This document shows, piece by piece, positions 18,108 to 26,170 of a stretch of 64,000 nucleotides of DNA (within the stretch, counting starts at the first letter, position 1; each line of letters opens with the position of its first letter). The translations under genes were made by a program, and so were the position numbers. The notes beneath the pieces were generated by a model. That model was given only the letters and a program-made list of their open reading frames with translations, was not told the origin of the DNA and made no database searches. Origin of the DNA: Actinomycetes bacterium (GTDB lineage: Bacteria; Actinomycetota; Acidimicrobiia; Spongiisociales; JAHEDJ01); NCBI GenBank assembly GCA_024641245.1, contig JAHEDK010000001.1, positions 62,001 to 126,000 of the forward strand. The letters run 5' to 3'.

Positions 18108-18908
18108 TCAACAGGGCTGGCAGGTCGGGCACCACCAGATAAGACGGTTGGCCATTTCCGTCCTCAACACCATGTCTCCGCAGCGGCGGCAAGGCCGTCC
18201 GTCTCTCTTGTAGACGTAGAGTCGCTCTTGGGGCGGTATGTCCTTTCGGGCACGGACGCCGACGTCGTTGGGACCAACGGTCACGATCCGGCCGGCCGTT
18301 TCACCGGCCCGAAGCTCTGATTTGATGATCGACCACAGGGCGGAGGCGTCGGAACCGTCGAGTTGATCTGCCGGCCGTTGTGGAGCAATCCCACATTTGA
18401 ATAACACTTCGGCCCGATAGACGTTTCCAACCCCGGCCACGATCTGTTGGTCGAGAAGCGCGGCTCCGATTGGGATACGGCGACGGGAGAGATTGCCGGC
18501 GAAGCGACGGCCGGCGCGCGGTTCCGCCAGAGGGTCGGGTCCGATTCGGGTCCGCAATCCATCTTCATCTTCGGGAGTAATGAGTTCACAGATCGTCGGT
18601 CCTGCCAGGTAGACCACCGCTCTGTGGTTGGCCATCGCCAGGCGGGTCATTTCGGTAGGCGGAGGCGGATCCGACTTGAACGTCTTGAACTTACCGAACA
18701 GTCCCAGGTGGACGTGCAGAGTGTCGCCGGAGTCCCACCGGTAGAGAAGGTGTTTTCCCAATGCCTCGATGTCGTCGAGTTCTCGACCGTCGAGCCGCGC
18801 CGCTCCAGCTGCAAACCTCCCCTGCGGCGACCAGATTCGAAGCCGTTCGCCGGCGAGGGCGGCTCGCTGGAGCCGTGCCTGTCGATGGATCGTATGTCCC
18901 TCGGGCAT
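18108..18908 (-). CDS. Fpg/Nei-family DNA glycosylase (Nei2-like)
   Basis: This 266-aa base-excision repair glycosylase/AP lyase begins MPEGHTIHR. The catalytic Pro2 and Glu3 are intact, and the PEGHTIH form marks the Nei (endonuclease VIII) side of the family. It has LLDQQIVAGVGNVYRAE of the helix-two-turn-helix and a C-terminal zinc finger (CRRCG...CPTCQ). The QRTxFxCPxCQ sequence of Fpg is replaced by RLIWWCPTCQ. It should remove oxidised bases. It ends with the finger, and the next gene starts 3 bp away, so it is co-transcribed with the DUF2071 gene. Confidence 0.9.
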   Translation of the reverse strand: MPEGHTIHRQARLQRAALAGERLRIWSPQGRFAAGAARLDGRELDDIEALGKHLLYRWDSGDTLHVHLGLFGKFKTFKSDPPPPTEMTRLAMANHRAVVYLAGPTICELITPEDEDGLRTRIGPDPLAEPRAGRRFAGNLSRRRIPIGAALLDQQIVAGVGNVYRAEVLFKCGIAPQRPADQLDGSDASALWSIIKSELRAGETAGRIVTVGPNDVGVRARKDIPPQERLYVYKRDGRPCRRCGDMVLRTEMANRLIWWCPTCQPC

Positions 18909-18911
18909 CGT

Positions 18912-19649
18912 TCAGAACTTGATCCTGCGAGGCAACCCGACCCGTACGGGCACCCCTGCCGCGTAGTGCACCACCGGTATGCCATCCGGAGCCGGGTAGC
19001 CTGCGGCTGCTACAAGGTGATCGTCGATGTCGACGAGTTCGGCCAGCCTGAGGGACCACTCGGGATGATCGACCGGCGCGTAGCCGATCCCGCTCCCGAA
19101 TCTGCTGTAGAGGCCCCAGCGGGCGGTCAGAAAGCGCTCCAAGTCCCCTACGGTGCCAATCGGCGCACCGGGTTGTAGAGCTATCCGGCTGGCCGTGCCG
19201 GCCGGTCCGGGCCAGCGCGTGCGGGCCGTGTAGGTGATCTCATCGCCCGTTCGATCGATGCTCATTTCCGACCAACGATAGGGAAGCCGGTAGCTCCCTT
19301 GGGCGACGAGTACCGGAATCAGACGGGTTATGTCGAGCGATTCGAACCAAACGCCCGGATTGCCATCAGGACCGCGCACGTAGGTGCGAACGTTGGTCTC
19401 GGGAAACGACCCCAGATACGGAACCGCCGGCAAGAATGGCAGCCGTATACCTCGCATCTGGAAGGCTACGAGCCCCACCCAGGCGCGGTCTTCGAAGGTG
19501 TCTACCTGAAGTCCTGAGGGAAGCCGCGACTGCACAATCTCAGGATCAATCGGCCAGTGCAGAAACGTGACATCGTCCCACCGCTGCAACATGACGGCCC
19601 GTCGAACGGGACTAGGGGTGGTGAGGGGATAGTCGTTGGCCGTGATCAT
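18912..19649 (-). CDS. DUF2071 (YqjF-like) protein
   Basis: This 245-aa protein has the DUF2071 pattern. It opens MLQRWDDVTFLHWPIDPEIVQSRLP, then WVGLVAFQMRGIRLP and FPETNVRTYVRGPDGNPGVWF, and the later GLYSRFGSGIGYAPVDHPEWSL. The fold is acetoacetate-decarboxylase-like, but no catalytic lysine can be assigned here and the function is unknown. It lies between the Nei-like glycosylase (3 bp) and the M50 protease gene (about 30 bp), all on the minus strand, so it is probably part of one transcript. Confidence 0.85.
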   Translation of the reverse strand: MITANDYPLTTPSPVRRAVMLQRWDDVTFLHWPIDPEIVQSRLPSGLQVDTFEDRAWVGLVAFQMRGIRLPFLPAVPYLGSFPETNVRTYVRGPDGNPGVWFESLDITRLIPVLVAQGSYRLPYRWSEMSIDRTGDEITYTARTRWPGPAGTASRIALQPGAPIGTVGDLERFLTARWGLYSRFGSGIGYAPVDHPEWSLRLAELVDIDDHLVAAAGYPAPDGIPVVHYAAGVPVRVGLPRRIKF

Positions 19650-19679
19650 GACATTCGGAACCGTGACCGCAGCTTCGGT

Positions 19680-20810
19680 TCAGGCGGCCTCAGGCCGCAC
19701 GTTGTGCAACGATGCCAGCGTCCGGGCGGTTTCGGCCACGGTGGCGAACTGAGCCTGAGTTATCGTGCCAACTGGAGTTGACCCTTCCCAGACCACGGCA
19801 AGCGGCGCAGTCGATATCTTGCGCAGCAGTCCCGCAGCCGGTTCATCGGCCCGAACTGCCGGGTACTCGTCGACCGGTCGTGCAACCGTGCGTACGGACG
19901 TTGTCCACCGATCACCGGCCTCCACTGCAGCCAGAGCTTCGACCGTCACCACCCCGCCGACCGATCCGCCCGGTTCGCCGACCAGATAAAAAGGGCGGAT
20001 CTGCCGGGTCGCATGTCCGTCAATGAACGCAGCGACCGAGAGCCAATCTCCGGCGACCGGTTCGACCGCCGTCATGATGTCACGTGCGGTTACGGCTCCC
20101 AGATCCTTGTTCAGCGACGCGAACTGGATTTCGGCCGTCGCCGCGTTTCTCAGGAACCAGCCGATGAACACAGTCCACAACCCGCCGAATCCGCCGAATA
20201 CGAGTTGCACCAGGCCCAGTGCCATTAGCGCGGATCCGAAGGTGCGACCCACCTTGCCGGCGGTTTGCGTTGCTCGTTCCCTATCCCCGTGGCGCTTCCA
20301 CAGCCCGGCGTGCAGGAGACGACCCCCGTCGAGAGGAGCGCCGGGAATCAAGTTGAAGACCGCCAATACGATATTGATGAGACCCGCCCAGCCAACGATG
20401 GCCGCGGGAAGTCCGGTCAGTACGGTCGCGATGCCGTAAAGCCCGGCGCCGAGCAGCAGACTGATGCCGGGTCCAACCCCGGCGATCTCTGCTTCGGCAC
20501 GGGGGGCTTCAGCCTCGCCCTCGAACTGGGCGACTCCGCCGAAAGCCCATAGCCTGATGCTTTCGACTTCGACTCCGTGACGGCGAGCCACGACCGCGTG
20601 GCCGAGTTCGTGGAGCAAAACGCTGCCGAGCAGAGCAGCGGCCGCGATCAGCCCTCCCACCAGATAGACGGCATCGCTCCGGCCGGGAACTGCGGCGGGT
20701 AAGAAGCCTCCTGAGGCGGAAAGCGTGATGAGGAAGGCGATCACCAGCACGCTCCAGTTGATTTCGATTCTGACACCGGCCAGGGTGCCGAGACTGAGGT
20801 TGTTTCTCAT
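19680..20810 (-). CDS. Site-2-type membrane metalloprotease (M50) with CBS domains
   Basis: This 376-aa protein has six or so membrane helices in residues 10-220. The zinc motif HELGH (about residue 68) lies within LLHELGHAVVARRHGVEVE, and the third ligand Asp in NLIPGAPLDGGRLLHAGLW. Residues 235-370 form a CBS-pair region (TARDIMTAVEPVAGDWLSV, then FYLVGEPGGSVGGVVTVEAL). This is the SpoIVFB-like, CBS-containing M50B layout; such proteases cut membrane-bound substrates and may sense nucleotides through the CBS pair. AAAGGAG precedes the ATG. Confidence 0.92.
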   Translation of the reverse strand: MRNNLSLGTLAGVRIEINWSVLVIAFLITLSASGGFLPAAVPGRSDAVYLVGGLIAAAALLGSVLLHELGHAVVARRHGVEVESIRLWAFGGVAQFEGEAEAPRAEAEIAGVGPGISLLLGAGLYGIATVLTGLPAAIVGWAGLINIVLAVFNLIPGAPLDGGRLLHAGLWKRHGDRERATQTAGKVGRTFGSALMALGLVQLVFGGFGGLWTVFIGWFLRNAATAEIQFASLNKDLGAVTARDIMTAVEPVAGDWLSVAAFIDGHATRQIRPFYLVGEPGGSVGGVVTVEALAAVEAGDRWTTSVRTVARPVDEYPAVRADEPAAGLLRKISTAPLAVVWEGSTPVGTITQAQFATVAETARTLASLHNVRPEAA

Positions 20811-20867
20811 GGGATGACTCCTTTTTGGGGTCGGGCGACCGGGCAGTCGCCGGGAGGTGTTGTGAAA

Positions 20868-21332
20868 TCAGGCGGCAGTAGGACAGGGCTCGAGGAAATC
20901 GGACAAAGCCTCTTCCTTGGCCGGGTCGAGAGATCCGCTCGATCGCCACAGGATGCCGCCAGCTCGATCGATGAGCAGAGTATGGATAGTCGAATCGTCT
21001 TCGATACCAAGTGACGCAAGGAACTCGACCTTGTCGATGTAGAGCGTGATGGTGTGTTCACGGATGGTGCGGTCGGGAATTCCGGAGCGCATTCCGCTGT
21101 CGATGAACCACTGCGAAAGCCGGCCCCTGGATTCGATGACCGGCAACTCGTAGGCCACCAGATCGGAGTGACGGGCCTGGAGCCGTCTTGCCAAAGGCAT
21201 CCAGGTATCGACCAACGTCTGATGGTTTCGCCAGAAAGCCAGTATGACGAGGTTCTTCTCGCCTTCGAGGTCGCCCGGAAGGGTGAAAGACCTGCGTTCG
21301 AGATTCGATCCGGCAACAGTCGGGAAGTGCAT
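20868..21332 (-). CDS. Thioredoxin-fold-like protein without a CxxC motif
   Basis: The 154-aa protein has the strand and helix order of a thioredoxin fold: FTLPGDLEGEKNLVILAFWRNHQ, then DTWMPLARRLQ, TITLYIDKVEFLASLGI and the strand HTLLIDRAGGILWRSSG. The only cysteine is near the C-terminus, so it is not a disulfide oxidoreductase. It recalls prokaryotic proteins related to the ATP10 assembly factor, but that is a tentative resemblance. The ATG at 21332 follows a strong GGAGGAG; the ORF track adds 15 residues. It is encoded just upstream of the M50 protease (57 bp). Confidence 0.6.
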   Translation of the reverse strand: MHFPTVAGSNLERRSFTLPGDLEGEKNLVILAFWRNHQTLVDTWMPLARRLQARHSDLVAYELPVIESRGRLSQWFIDSGMRSGIPDRTIREHTITLYIDKVEFLASLGIEDDSTIHTLLIDRAGGILWRSSGSLDPAKEEALSDFLEPCPTAA

Positions 21333-21407
21333 AACTCCTCCAAAAAAACTCTTCAACCTGTCTACGGAGCCCGCCACCGGTTCGGATGGATGAGTCTCTC
21401 GGCCGAC

Positions 21408-22352
21408 TCAGAAACCGACCGAGCGAACGGTCCGGCGAATGGTGTCTGCACTGGCATTCAACTGCCGTTGCTCTTCACCGGTGAGAGGGATCTCCATCCA
21501 GCGGACGACGCCACCGGCCCCGACGACTACAGGCATCGACAGGCATACGTCGAAGACACCGTGCGTTCCCGGCTGAAGAGTGCTGACCGGGAGGATCCGA
21601 TGCTCGTCGTTCAGAATGGCTTCCAGGATGCTGGTCACTGCCAGTCCTACCGCGTACGTCGTGGCTCCCTTGCCCTGGATGATCTCATAGGCCGCATGCT
21701 TGACCCTTTTAGCGATGTCGGCGCGCTCGTCTTCGTTCAACATCGTTCCGTCGGGCCTCTCCCACCTGTCGAGCGGGACAGTGCCGATCGACGCGCTGCT
21801 CCAGAGTGCAAACTCGGAATCACCGTGCTCACCGGCGATGTTGGCATGGACATTCGCAACAGCCACCCCGCAGTTTTTCGCCAACAGGAAATGGAGGCGA
21901 GATGTATCCAGCACGGTCCCGGATCCGATCACGCGAGTCGGGGGTAGACCGCTCAACTCCAGTGCGACCTGGGTCAGCACATCGACGGGGTTCGTGACCA
22001 CGAGCAGCACGGCGTCGGGGGCCAGTTGGGCTGCGGCCGGGATGAGTTGGCGAAAGATATTGGTGTTGCGGCCCGCCAGATCTAACCGGGTCTCCCCCGG
22101 CCGCTGCTTGGCACCGGCGGTAACGACGACCACGTCGGCATCTCGGCATACGTCCAGATCGTCGCTTCCGATGACCCGGGTGGGCGGGGCGAAGCGCAAC
22201 CCATGGTTGAGATCGAGGACTTCGGCGTGGACCTTGGCTGCGTCGATGTCATACAACGCCACCTCGCGGGCCGTGCCACTGATGAGGGTGGCGTAGGCAA
22301 TGGTGGTACCGACGCCACCGGCCCCGATGATGGCAACCTTGGATTCATTCAT
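21408..22352 (-). CDS. ldh: L-lactate dehydrogenase
   Basis: This 314-aa NAD-dependent enzyme interconverts pyruvate and lactate. It has the Rossmann motif VAIIGAGGVGTTIAY and the substrate loop AGAKQRPGETRLDL. The Gln of that loop favours lactate over malate, where MDH has Arg. It also has the catalytic triad regions NPVDVLT, GSGTVLDTSRL and GEHGDSE with the proton-relay His. The C-terminal helix is typical. The start is ATG at 22352. It is divergent from the truncated FAD oxidoreductase. Confidence 0.93.
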   Translation of the reverse strand: MNESKVAIIGAGGVGTTIAYATLISGTAREVALYDIDAAKVHAEVLDLNHGLRFAPPTRVIGSDDLDVCRDADVVVVTAGAKQRPGETRLDLAGRNTNIFRQLIPAAAQLAPDAVLLVVTNPVDVLTQVALELSGLPPTRVIGSGTVLDTSRLHFLLAKNCGVAVANVHANIAGEHGDSEFALWSSASIGTVPLDRWERPDGTMLNEDERADIAKRVKHAAYEIIQGKGATTYAVGLAVTSILEAILNDEHRILPVSTLQPGTHGVFDVCLSMPVVVGAGGVVRWMEIPLTGEEQRQLNASADTIRRTVRSVGF

Positions 22353-22499
22353 GGCAAGACGTTATGCGAGAAAGCGCGCTAACTGAAACGCAAGCTCGGT
22401 GGGAACCACGAAGACATCCCACCGGTCTTTTGTGTGGCATCCATGGTCGCAGCGTGACGCCGGCTGATGATGTTCCGGGAACGTGCCAAGATTCGAGCA

Positions 22500-22796
22500 G
22501 TGTCTGAACGTATTGTCATCATCGGCGCCGGTATGGCGGGACTCGGCGCCGCGGTCTCTTTGCGTGAGGTCGGATTTCAGCCGGTGCTCGTGGATAAGAG
22601 CCGGGCCGTTGGCGGACGGATGTCAACCAGAACAATCGGGGATGCCAGGTTCGATCAGGGCGCGCAACACTTCGGAATCGAGTCCGATTCGGTGGCGAAA
22701 CTGCTCGAACCTGCAATCGAGGCAGGAGTCGTGCGATCACCACCCGGAGTCACGGCGCTCGGGCGTCGCGCGAGTATCGATGGCCGAGAGGACTAG
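22500..22796 (+). pseudogene. Truncated FAD-dependent oxidoreductase (renalase/amine-oxidase-like N-terminus)
   Basis: Only the N-terminal Rossmann part of an FAD enzyme remains. IVIIGAGMAGLGAA binds the ADP moiety, and DKSRAVGGRMSTRTI, ARFDQGAQHF follows. Family members are over 300 aa, but this frame stops after about 98 residues (109 in the longer ORF). Recognisable similarity ends near EAGVV, around 22740, next to the stop codon of the opposing DUF222/HNH gene, whose last 47 bp overlap its tail. No downstream part of the gene is found beyond the HNH gene. It is very probably a relic cut by insertion or deletion. Confidence 0.7.
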
Positions 22797-24126
22797 TCCA
22801 CTCGTGGCAACCGGCGTCGGTTCGCCGGTAGCTCCAGCCCGCACCGTGTCGTACACGGTGGTCGTGCCGGCAGAGCGGTGCAAGGTTGCACCAGCACGTC
22901 GGTCCGCCGTCAGACCAGGGCGTTATATGGTCGAGGTCGCACCGCGTCGACGGGATACGGCATCCTGGGAATGTACACGTCGGGAATGCCGTTTCGATCG
23001 TGCGCCGATCTGCTGCTGTTGGACGGCGGCGGGTGATCCCGGCACAAATCGGCTGGTGTTCGGCGTCGGTCACAACGAATCGCCACTCGTCGCTGAGCGA
23101 GGTTTCGGCCACCCGGCGGGCGATATCGGAAATCACCGGACCGTACCCACCGAGATCGCCGGAAGATTCGGCCAGACCGGCGAGTGTGGCGAGATCAACC
23201 GTCATCACGAGAGATCCGCTCCTCAACTTGCGCTGAGAGTGTGGAACGCTGGGATCGAGCACATCGAGGGCAAAATCGGCTCGGAGCTGGTCCATCGTCC
23301 GGGTCTCTCCCGAGGTCCGCAGGTCGCGGGCAGCCGAGTCGATGCGATCACGAATCCGGGCGGCTCGATCGGGTGGCAGGTCCATCAGGTACAGATGAGC
23401 TGTGCCGTCTGTGCCAGGCTCGAGAACGACTCGACGCTCATCGACAGCGTTCCCATAGCGGTGTTTGGCATCTTCGGTATCTGCCTCGACGCTCAACTTT
23501 CGCAGCAGCGCGGTCAGCTGCCCGGTCGTGAGCTCGGAAGCCCGCTCCAACGCCAGGTGGGCAACTTTCTGCGCCTGAGCGATCGGGAGATGGTTGGTGC
23601 GATGAAGGATGAGGTTGGCGCGGCGCCTGTCGATTCGCCCGGAAGCGAAGTCCTGCCAGACCGCCGGCAGGCGAGTCTTGAAATCTCGGGCGATCGACAA
23701 CTCGCTGTCGGCTGCCCGCCGGGTTAGTCGCAGTGCCGCCCGGATCTCCGAAGAACAGGCATCGTCCACCAATTCGAGATCGGTTTCCCCGTCGTTCCCG
23801 AGTGCTTCAGCAACGGCGTCGGCCACCGAGGCCATCGACGCGTAGACCTGGGCCTGATAGTAAGAAGCCATCCGCTGGTGGGCGGCCAGAACGACCACCC
23901 GGTCGTGACCTGCGAGAGCGTCGATGTCGATCTTCGACAACGCAGCGCCGAGAACGATCCCCGGTTCGATGTGGGCGACCTCGGGCGGGATAGTCGGCTC
24001 GTGAGGAGCGGAGAGTTCCGCCTCTTCGGTCATCAGCGCCAGCTCGGCATCGCTGAGATCGGCTTCGTCGAGCCTCGCCTGAATCGAGGACCCCTTTGTC
24101 AATGTATCGAACATATGTTCGATCAT
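22750..24126 (-). CDS. DUF222 / HNH endonuclease (13E12-type)
   Basis: This 458-aa protein has an N-terminal DUF222 region (about residues 30-330, helical, with SELSIARDFKTRLPAVWQD). The C-terminal HNH nuclease has CTFPGCRIPSTRCDLDH, SDGGPT, NLAPLCRHDH. This is the two-part layout of actinobacterial 13E12 repeat proteins, which are multicopy, probably selfish genes. The ATG at 24126 or 24114 is possible. A perfect SOS box overlaps both, so the true start may lie further downstream. The 3' end cuts into a truncated oxidoreductase gene, which suggests recent arrival. Some M. tuberculosis 13E12 genes are LexA-controlled. Confidence 0.85.
   Translation of the reverse strand: MIEHMFDTLTKGSSIQARLDEADLSDAELALMTEEAELSAPHEPTIPPEVAHIEPGIVLGAALSKIDIDALAGHDRVVVLAAHQRMASYYQAQVYASMASVADAVAEALGNDGETDLELVDDACSSEIRAALRLTRRAADSELSIARDFKTRLPAVWQDFASGRIDRRRANLILHRTNHLPIAQAQKVAHLALERASELTTGQLTALLRKLSVEADTEDAKHRYGNAVDERRVVLEPGTDGTAHLYLMDLPPDRAARIRDRIDSAARDLRTSGETRTMDQLRADFALDVLDPSVPHSQRKLRSGSLVMTVDLATLAGLAESSGDLGGYGPVISDIARRVAETSLSDEWRFVVTDAEHQPICAGITRRRPTAADRRTIETAFPTCTFPGCRIPSTRCDLDHITPWSDGGPTCWCNLAPLCRHDHRVRHGAGWSYRRTDAGCHEWTSPLGHRYSRDARAP
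24107..24122. promoter_or_regulatory. SOS box (LexA operator)
   Basis: The sequence TCGAACATATGTTCGA is a perfect 16-bp palindrome and matches the actinobacterial LexA consensus TCGAACnnnnGTTCGA at every fixed position. It lies at the 5' end of the DUF222/HNH gene, overlapping two candidate start codons. DNA-damage induction of that gene is the likely role. Confidence 0.8.
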
Positions 24127-24207
24127 ACCGGCTGCCGCCGACAGAAGACACCCCCTTGTCCTCTGGCCCTCGGGCAAGTTCCGGAGACATCGTTCCCGGC
24201 AAGCGCA

Positions 24208-24244
24208 AGAACCCCCGGAACTGAGATGAAGTTCCGGGGGTTCT
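24208..24244 (-). terminator. Terminator after the fasciclin gene
   Basis: A perfect 15-bp inverted repeat (AGAACCCCCGGAACT and its complement) closes a 7-nt loop 27 bp after the fasciclin stop codon. The minus-strand copy is followed by TTCTTG. The stem is very stable, although the U-run is short. Confidence 0.75.
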
Positions 24245-24270
24245 CGTTTGGGTGGCTTGAGCGCCGGTGA

Positions 24271-25263
24271 TCAGGAAGCAGACGGAGGAAGGATCACTGC
24301 ATCGATCACGTGAATAACACCGTTCGAGGTGACGATATCGGTGGTCACGACGTTGGCGGAACCGTTGAGGACGACGCCGCCGTCGACGACGACGATGGAG
24401 ATGTCTTCACCTTGCACGGTGGTGGCAGCCTCGAGGCCGACGACGTCGGCGGCAAGGACTTCACCGCTTACGACGTGGTAGAGCAGGATTTCGGACAGAG
24501 TCTCGGTGTCTTCGAGCAGGCCGTTGATTGTTTCCTCGCCGAGTGCAGCAAACGCCTCGTCGGTCGGGGCGAACACGGTGAACGGACCCTCGCCCTGCAG
24601 GGTTTCCGTCAGACCGGCTGCTTCGACTGCGGCCAGCAGGGTCGTGAACGATCCGGCTTCGATTGCCGTGTCGACGATGTCGGACATCATCGACATCTCT
24701 TCAGAAGCTGCGTCGGCGCCAGAGTGCAGGGACGGCGGAAGGATCACCTGGTTGATGACGTGGATGACACCGTTAGAAGCCTCAACGTCGGTGGTTACGA
24801 CGTTGGACGTCCCGTTGAGGACTACGCCGCCGTCGTCGACGGTGATGGAGATCTCTTCGCCCTGCACCGTGGCAGCTGAGGCGAGACCGACAACATCGGC
24901 TGCGTACACCGCTCCGCTCACAACGTGATAGGTGAGCACATTCGCCAGCGCCTCACTGTCGGCCAGCAATCCGTCGAGGACTCCATCGGGGAGGGCTGCA
25001 AAGGCCTCATCGGTCGGCGCAAAGACTGTGAAAGGGCCCTCACCCTGAAGTGTTTCGACCAACCCCGCCGCCTGAACGGCAGCAACCAGAGTTTCGAACC
25101 CGGCGTCGACGGCTACATCGACGATCGTGTTGTCGGTCATCCCAGCTTCGGTGCTTTCCATCACTGGAGCGGCGGTGGTGGTTGTGGCAGCCTCTTCTTC
25201 CGCGCTGCACGCGGCGACGACGAGAGCGAAGAGGGCAATCAATGCGATCAGTCGCAGTTTCAT
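24271..25263 (-). CDS. Lipoprotein with two fasciclin (FAS1) domains
   Basis: This is a 330-aa exported protein. A signal peptide ends in the lipobox VVAACS (Cys about residue 20). A threonine/alanine linker follows, then two FAS1 domains (about residues 45-178 and 190-325). Both contain [15 protein letters not shown] and end with VIHVI..VILPPS, so they arose by internal duplication. The matching DNA differs at many synonymous sites, so the duplication is not recent. FAS1 domains mediate cell-surface adhesion. The ATG at 25263 has AAGGATTG upstream and a terminator follows. Confidence 0.93.
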   Translation of the reverse strand: MKLRLIALIALFALVVAACSAEEEAATTTTAAPVMESTEAGMTDNTIVDVAVDAGFETLVAAVQAAGLVETLQGEGPFTVFAPTDEAFAALPDGVLDGLLADSEALANVLTYHVVSGAVYAADVVGLASAATVQGEEISITVDDGGVVLNGTSNVVTTDVEASNGVIHVINQVILPPSLHSGADAASEEMSMMSDIVDTAIEAGSFTTLLAAVEAAGLTETLQGEGPFTVFAPTDEAFAALGEETINGLLEDTETLSEILLYHVVSGEVLAADVVGLEAATTVQGEDISIVVVDGGVVLNGSANVVTTDIVTSNGVIHVIDAVILPPSAS

Positions 25264-25744
25264 GGTCAATCCTTTGGTAGCTATCGGCCCCTATGAGGCT
25301 CATTACAAGCTCTCTTCGGATCCGACCATGGTTTTGGATGACGGGAAGTCGATGAGCAACGTCTCGTCGGGGCCGGCTCATCGAGTTTCAACCTTTTCTG
25401 ATGCCACAGCCAAGACAACAGAGAAGACGGTGAGACGGCATCGCATCGATCCGCCGCAGCCTCACCTGCATCGACGAGCGAACAGACCATCCGCGGATCG
25501 ATGGTGTCGATCGACGACTCCGGATCTCATCGAGGGTCGGACAGGGATCGATCCGATAGGTCGAGCACTCCGTATCCGTGAATCCACTGGTCACGCCGTC
25601 CGCAGCCGAGCCGATCAGGTCCTCCGTCCGGAGGGGCACCGTGGCCCAGACACCGTTGGTCGTGCCAAGGTCGGTGAAGACTTATCAATCCTGTGATTCT
25701 GTGCAGTCGCGGATGCCGGGTTCCATGTGAGTCCCTTCGGTCGC
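25264..25744. other. 480-bp region with no convincing gene
   Basis: This gap lies between the fasciclin gene and the DUF1232 gene. The short ORFs in it (69-83 aa) lack family features and good start contexts. One minus-strand frame keeps an FHA-like motif (see the pseudogene entry). No tRNA fold or repeat was found. The fasciclin promoter should lie at its left end, but no clear -35/-10 pair was seen. Confidence 0.6.
25388..25682 (-). pseudogene. Possible remnant of an FHA-domain gene
   Basis: A minus-strand frame reads VFTDLGTTNGVWATVPLRTE. The DLGTTNGVW block is the hallmark turn of forkhead-associated domains, which usually reads DLGSTNGT. The frame is preceded immediately by TGA TAA, and the earlier FHA strands (GR..SRRHA) cannot be found in one frame upstream. 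The 83-aa continuation is unlike known proteins. It is either a decayed gene fragment or a chance match. Confidence 0.3.
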
Positions 25745-26170
25745 TCAGGCAGCAGACAAGCGGCGCAGGAGGCGCAGGATTGGCTTCGGTAACAAGTTGG
25801 ATGCGAAGCCGGTGATTGATTCGACGAGCTCAAGAAGGTCTTGACTGCCGTCCCAGTGCTCCAGAACGATCTCCGTTCCCGCCACCTCGATGATGTGGCG
25901 GATCGCATAGGCCAGCAGCAACACATCGTCGGCCTGGCCGACCATCGGGATGAAGTCGGGGACGAGATCGATCGGCACGACCAGATAACCAAGGATTGCC
26001 CCGAGAACAAGTTTGCTCTTGCGCGAAATGCGCGGATCCCGCATGAGGCGGTAGACCAGCTTGACGAGATTGGGCAGTGCCAGCGCGGCTTCCTTCATCC
26101 ACATCCCGCGCAGCGCGACCGGGTGACCGGTTGGGTCGTAGACGGCATCGGGTCGGAGCGGATCACCCAT
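25745..26170 (-). CDS. DUF1232 membrane protein (YkvA-like)
   Basis: This 141-aa protein carries the DUF1232 core LVYRLMRDPRISRKSKLVLGAILGYLVVPIDLVPDFIPMVGQADD, in which VxPIDLVPDFIP is the signature. A following hydrophobic helix suggests membrane association. The function is unknown. The ATG at 26170 has GGAG upstream and overlaps the end of the ROK kinase gene by 8 bp, so it is the last gene of this cluster. The ORF track start at 26173 is an adjacent TTG. Confidence 0.88.
   Translation of the reverse strand: MGDPLRPDAVYDPTGHPVALRGMWMKEAALALPNLVKLVYRLMRDPRISRKSKLVLGAILGYLVVPIDLVPDFIPMVGQADDVLLLAYAIRHIIEVAGTEIVLEHWDGSQDLLELVESITGFASNLLPKPILRLLRRLSAA

Noticed and set aside
22483-23727. 414-aa plus-strand frame across the truncated oxidoreductase and HNH gene
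   Set aside because: It is out of frame with the oxidoreductase motif and antisense to the DUF222/HNH domain.
25127-25696. 189-aa plus-strand frame in the fasciclin gap
   Set aside because: Its first part is antisense to the fasciclin signal peptide, and it has no family feature.
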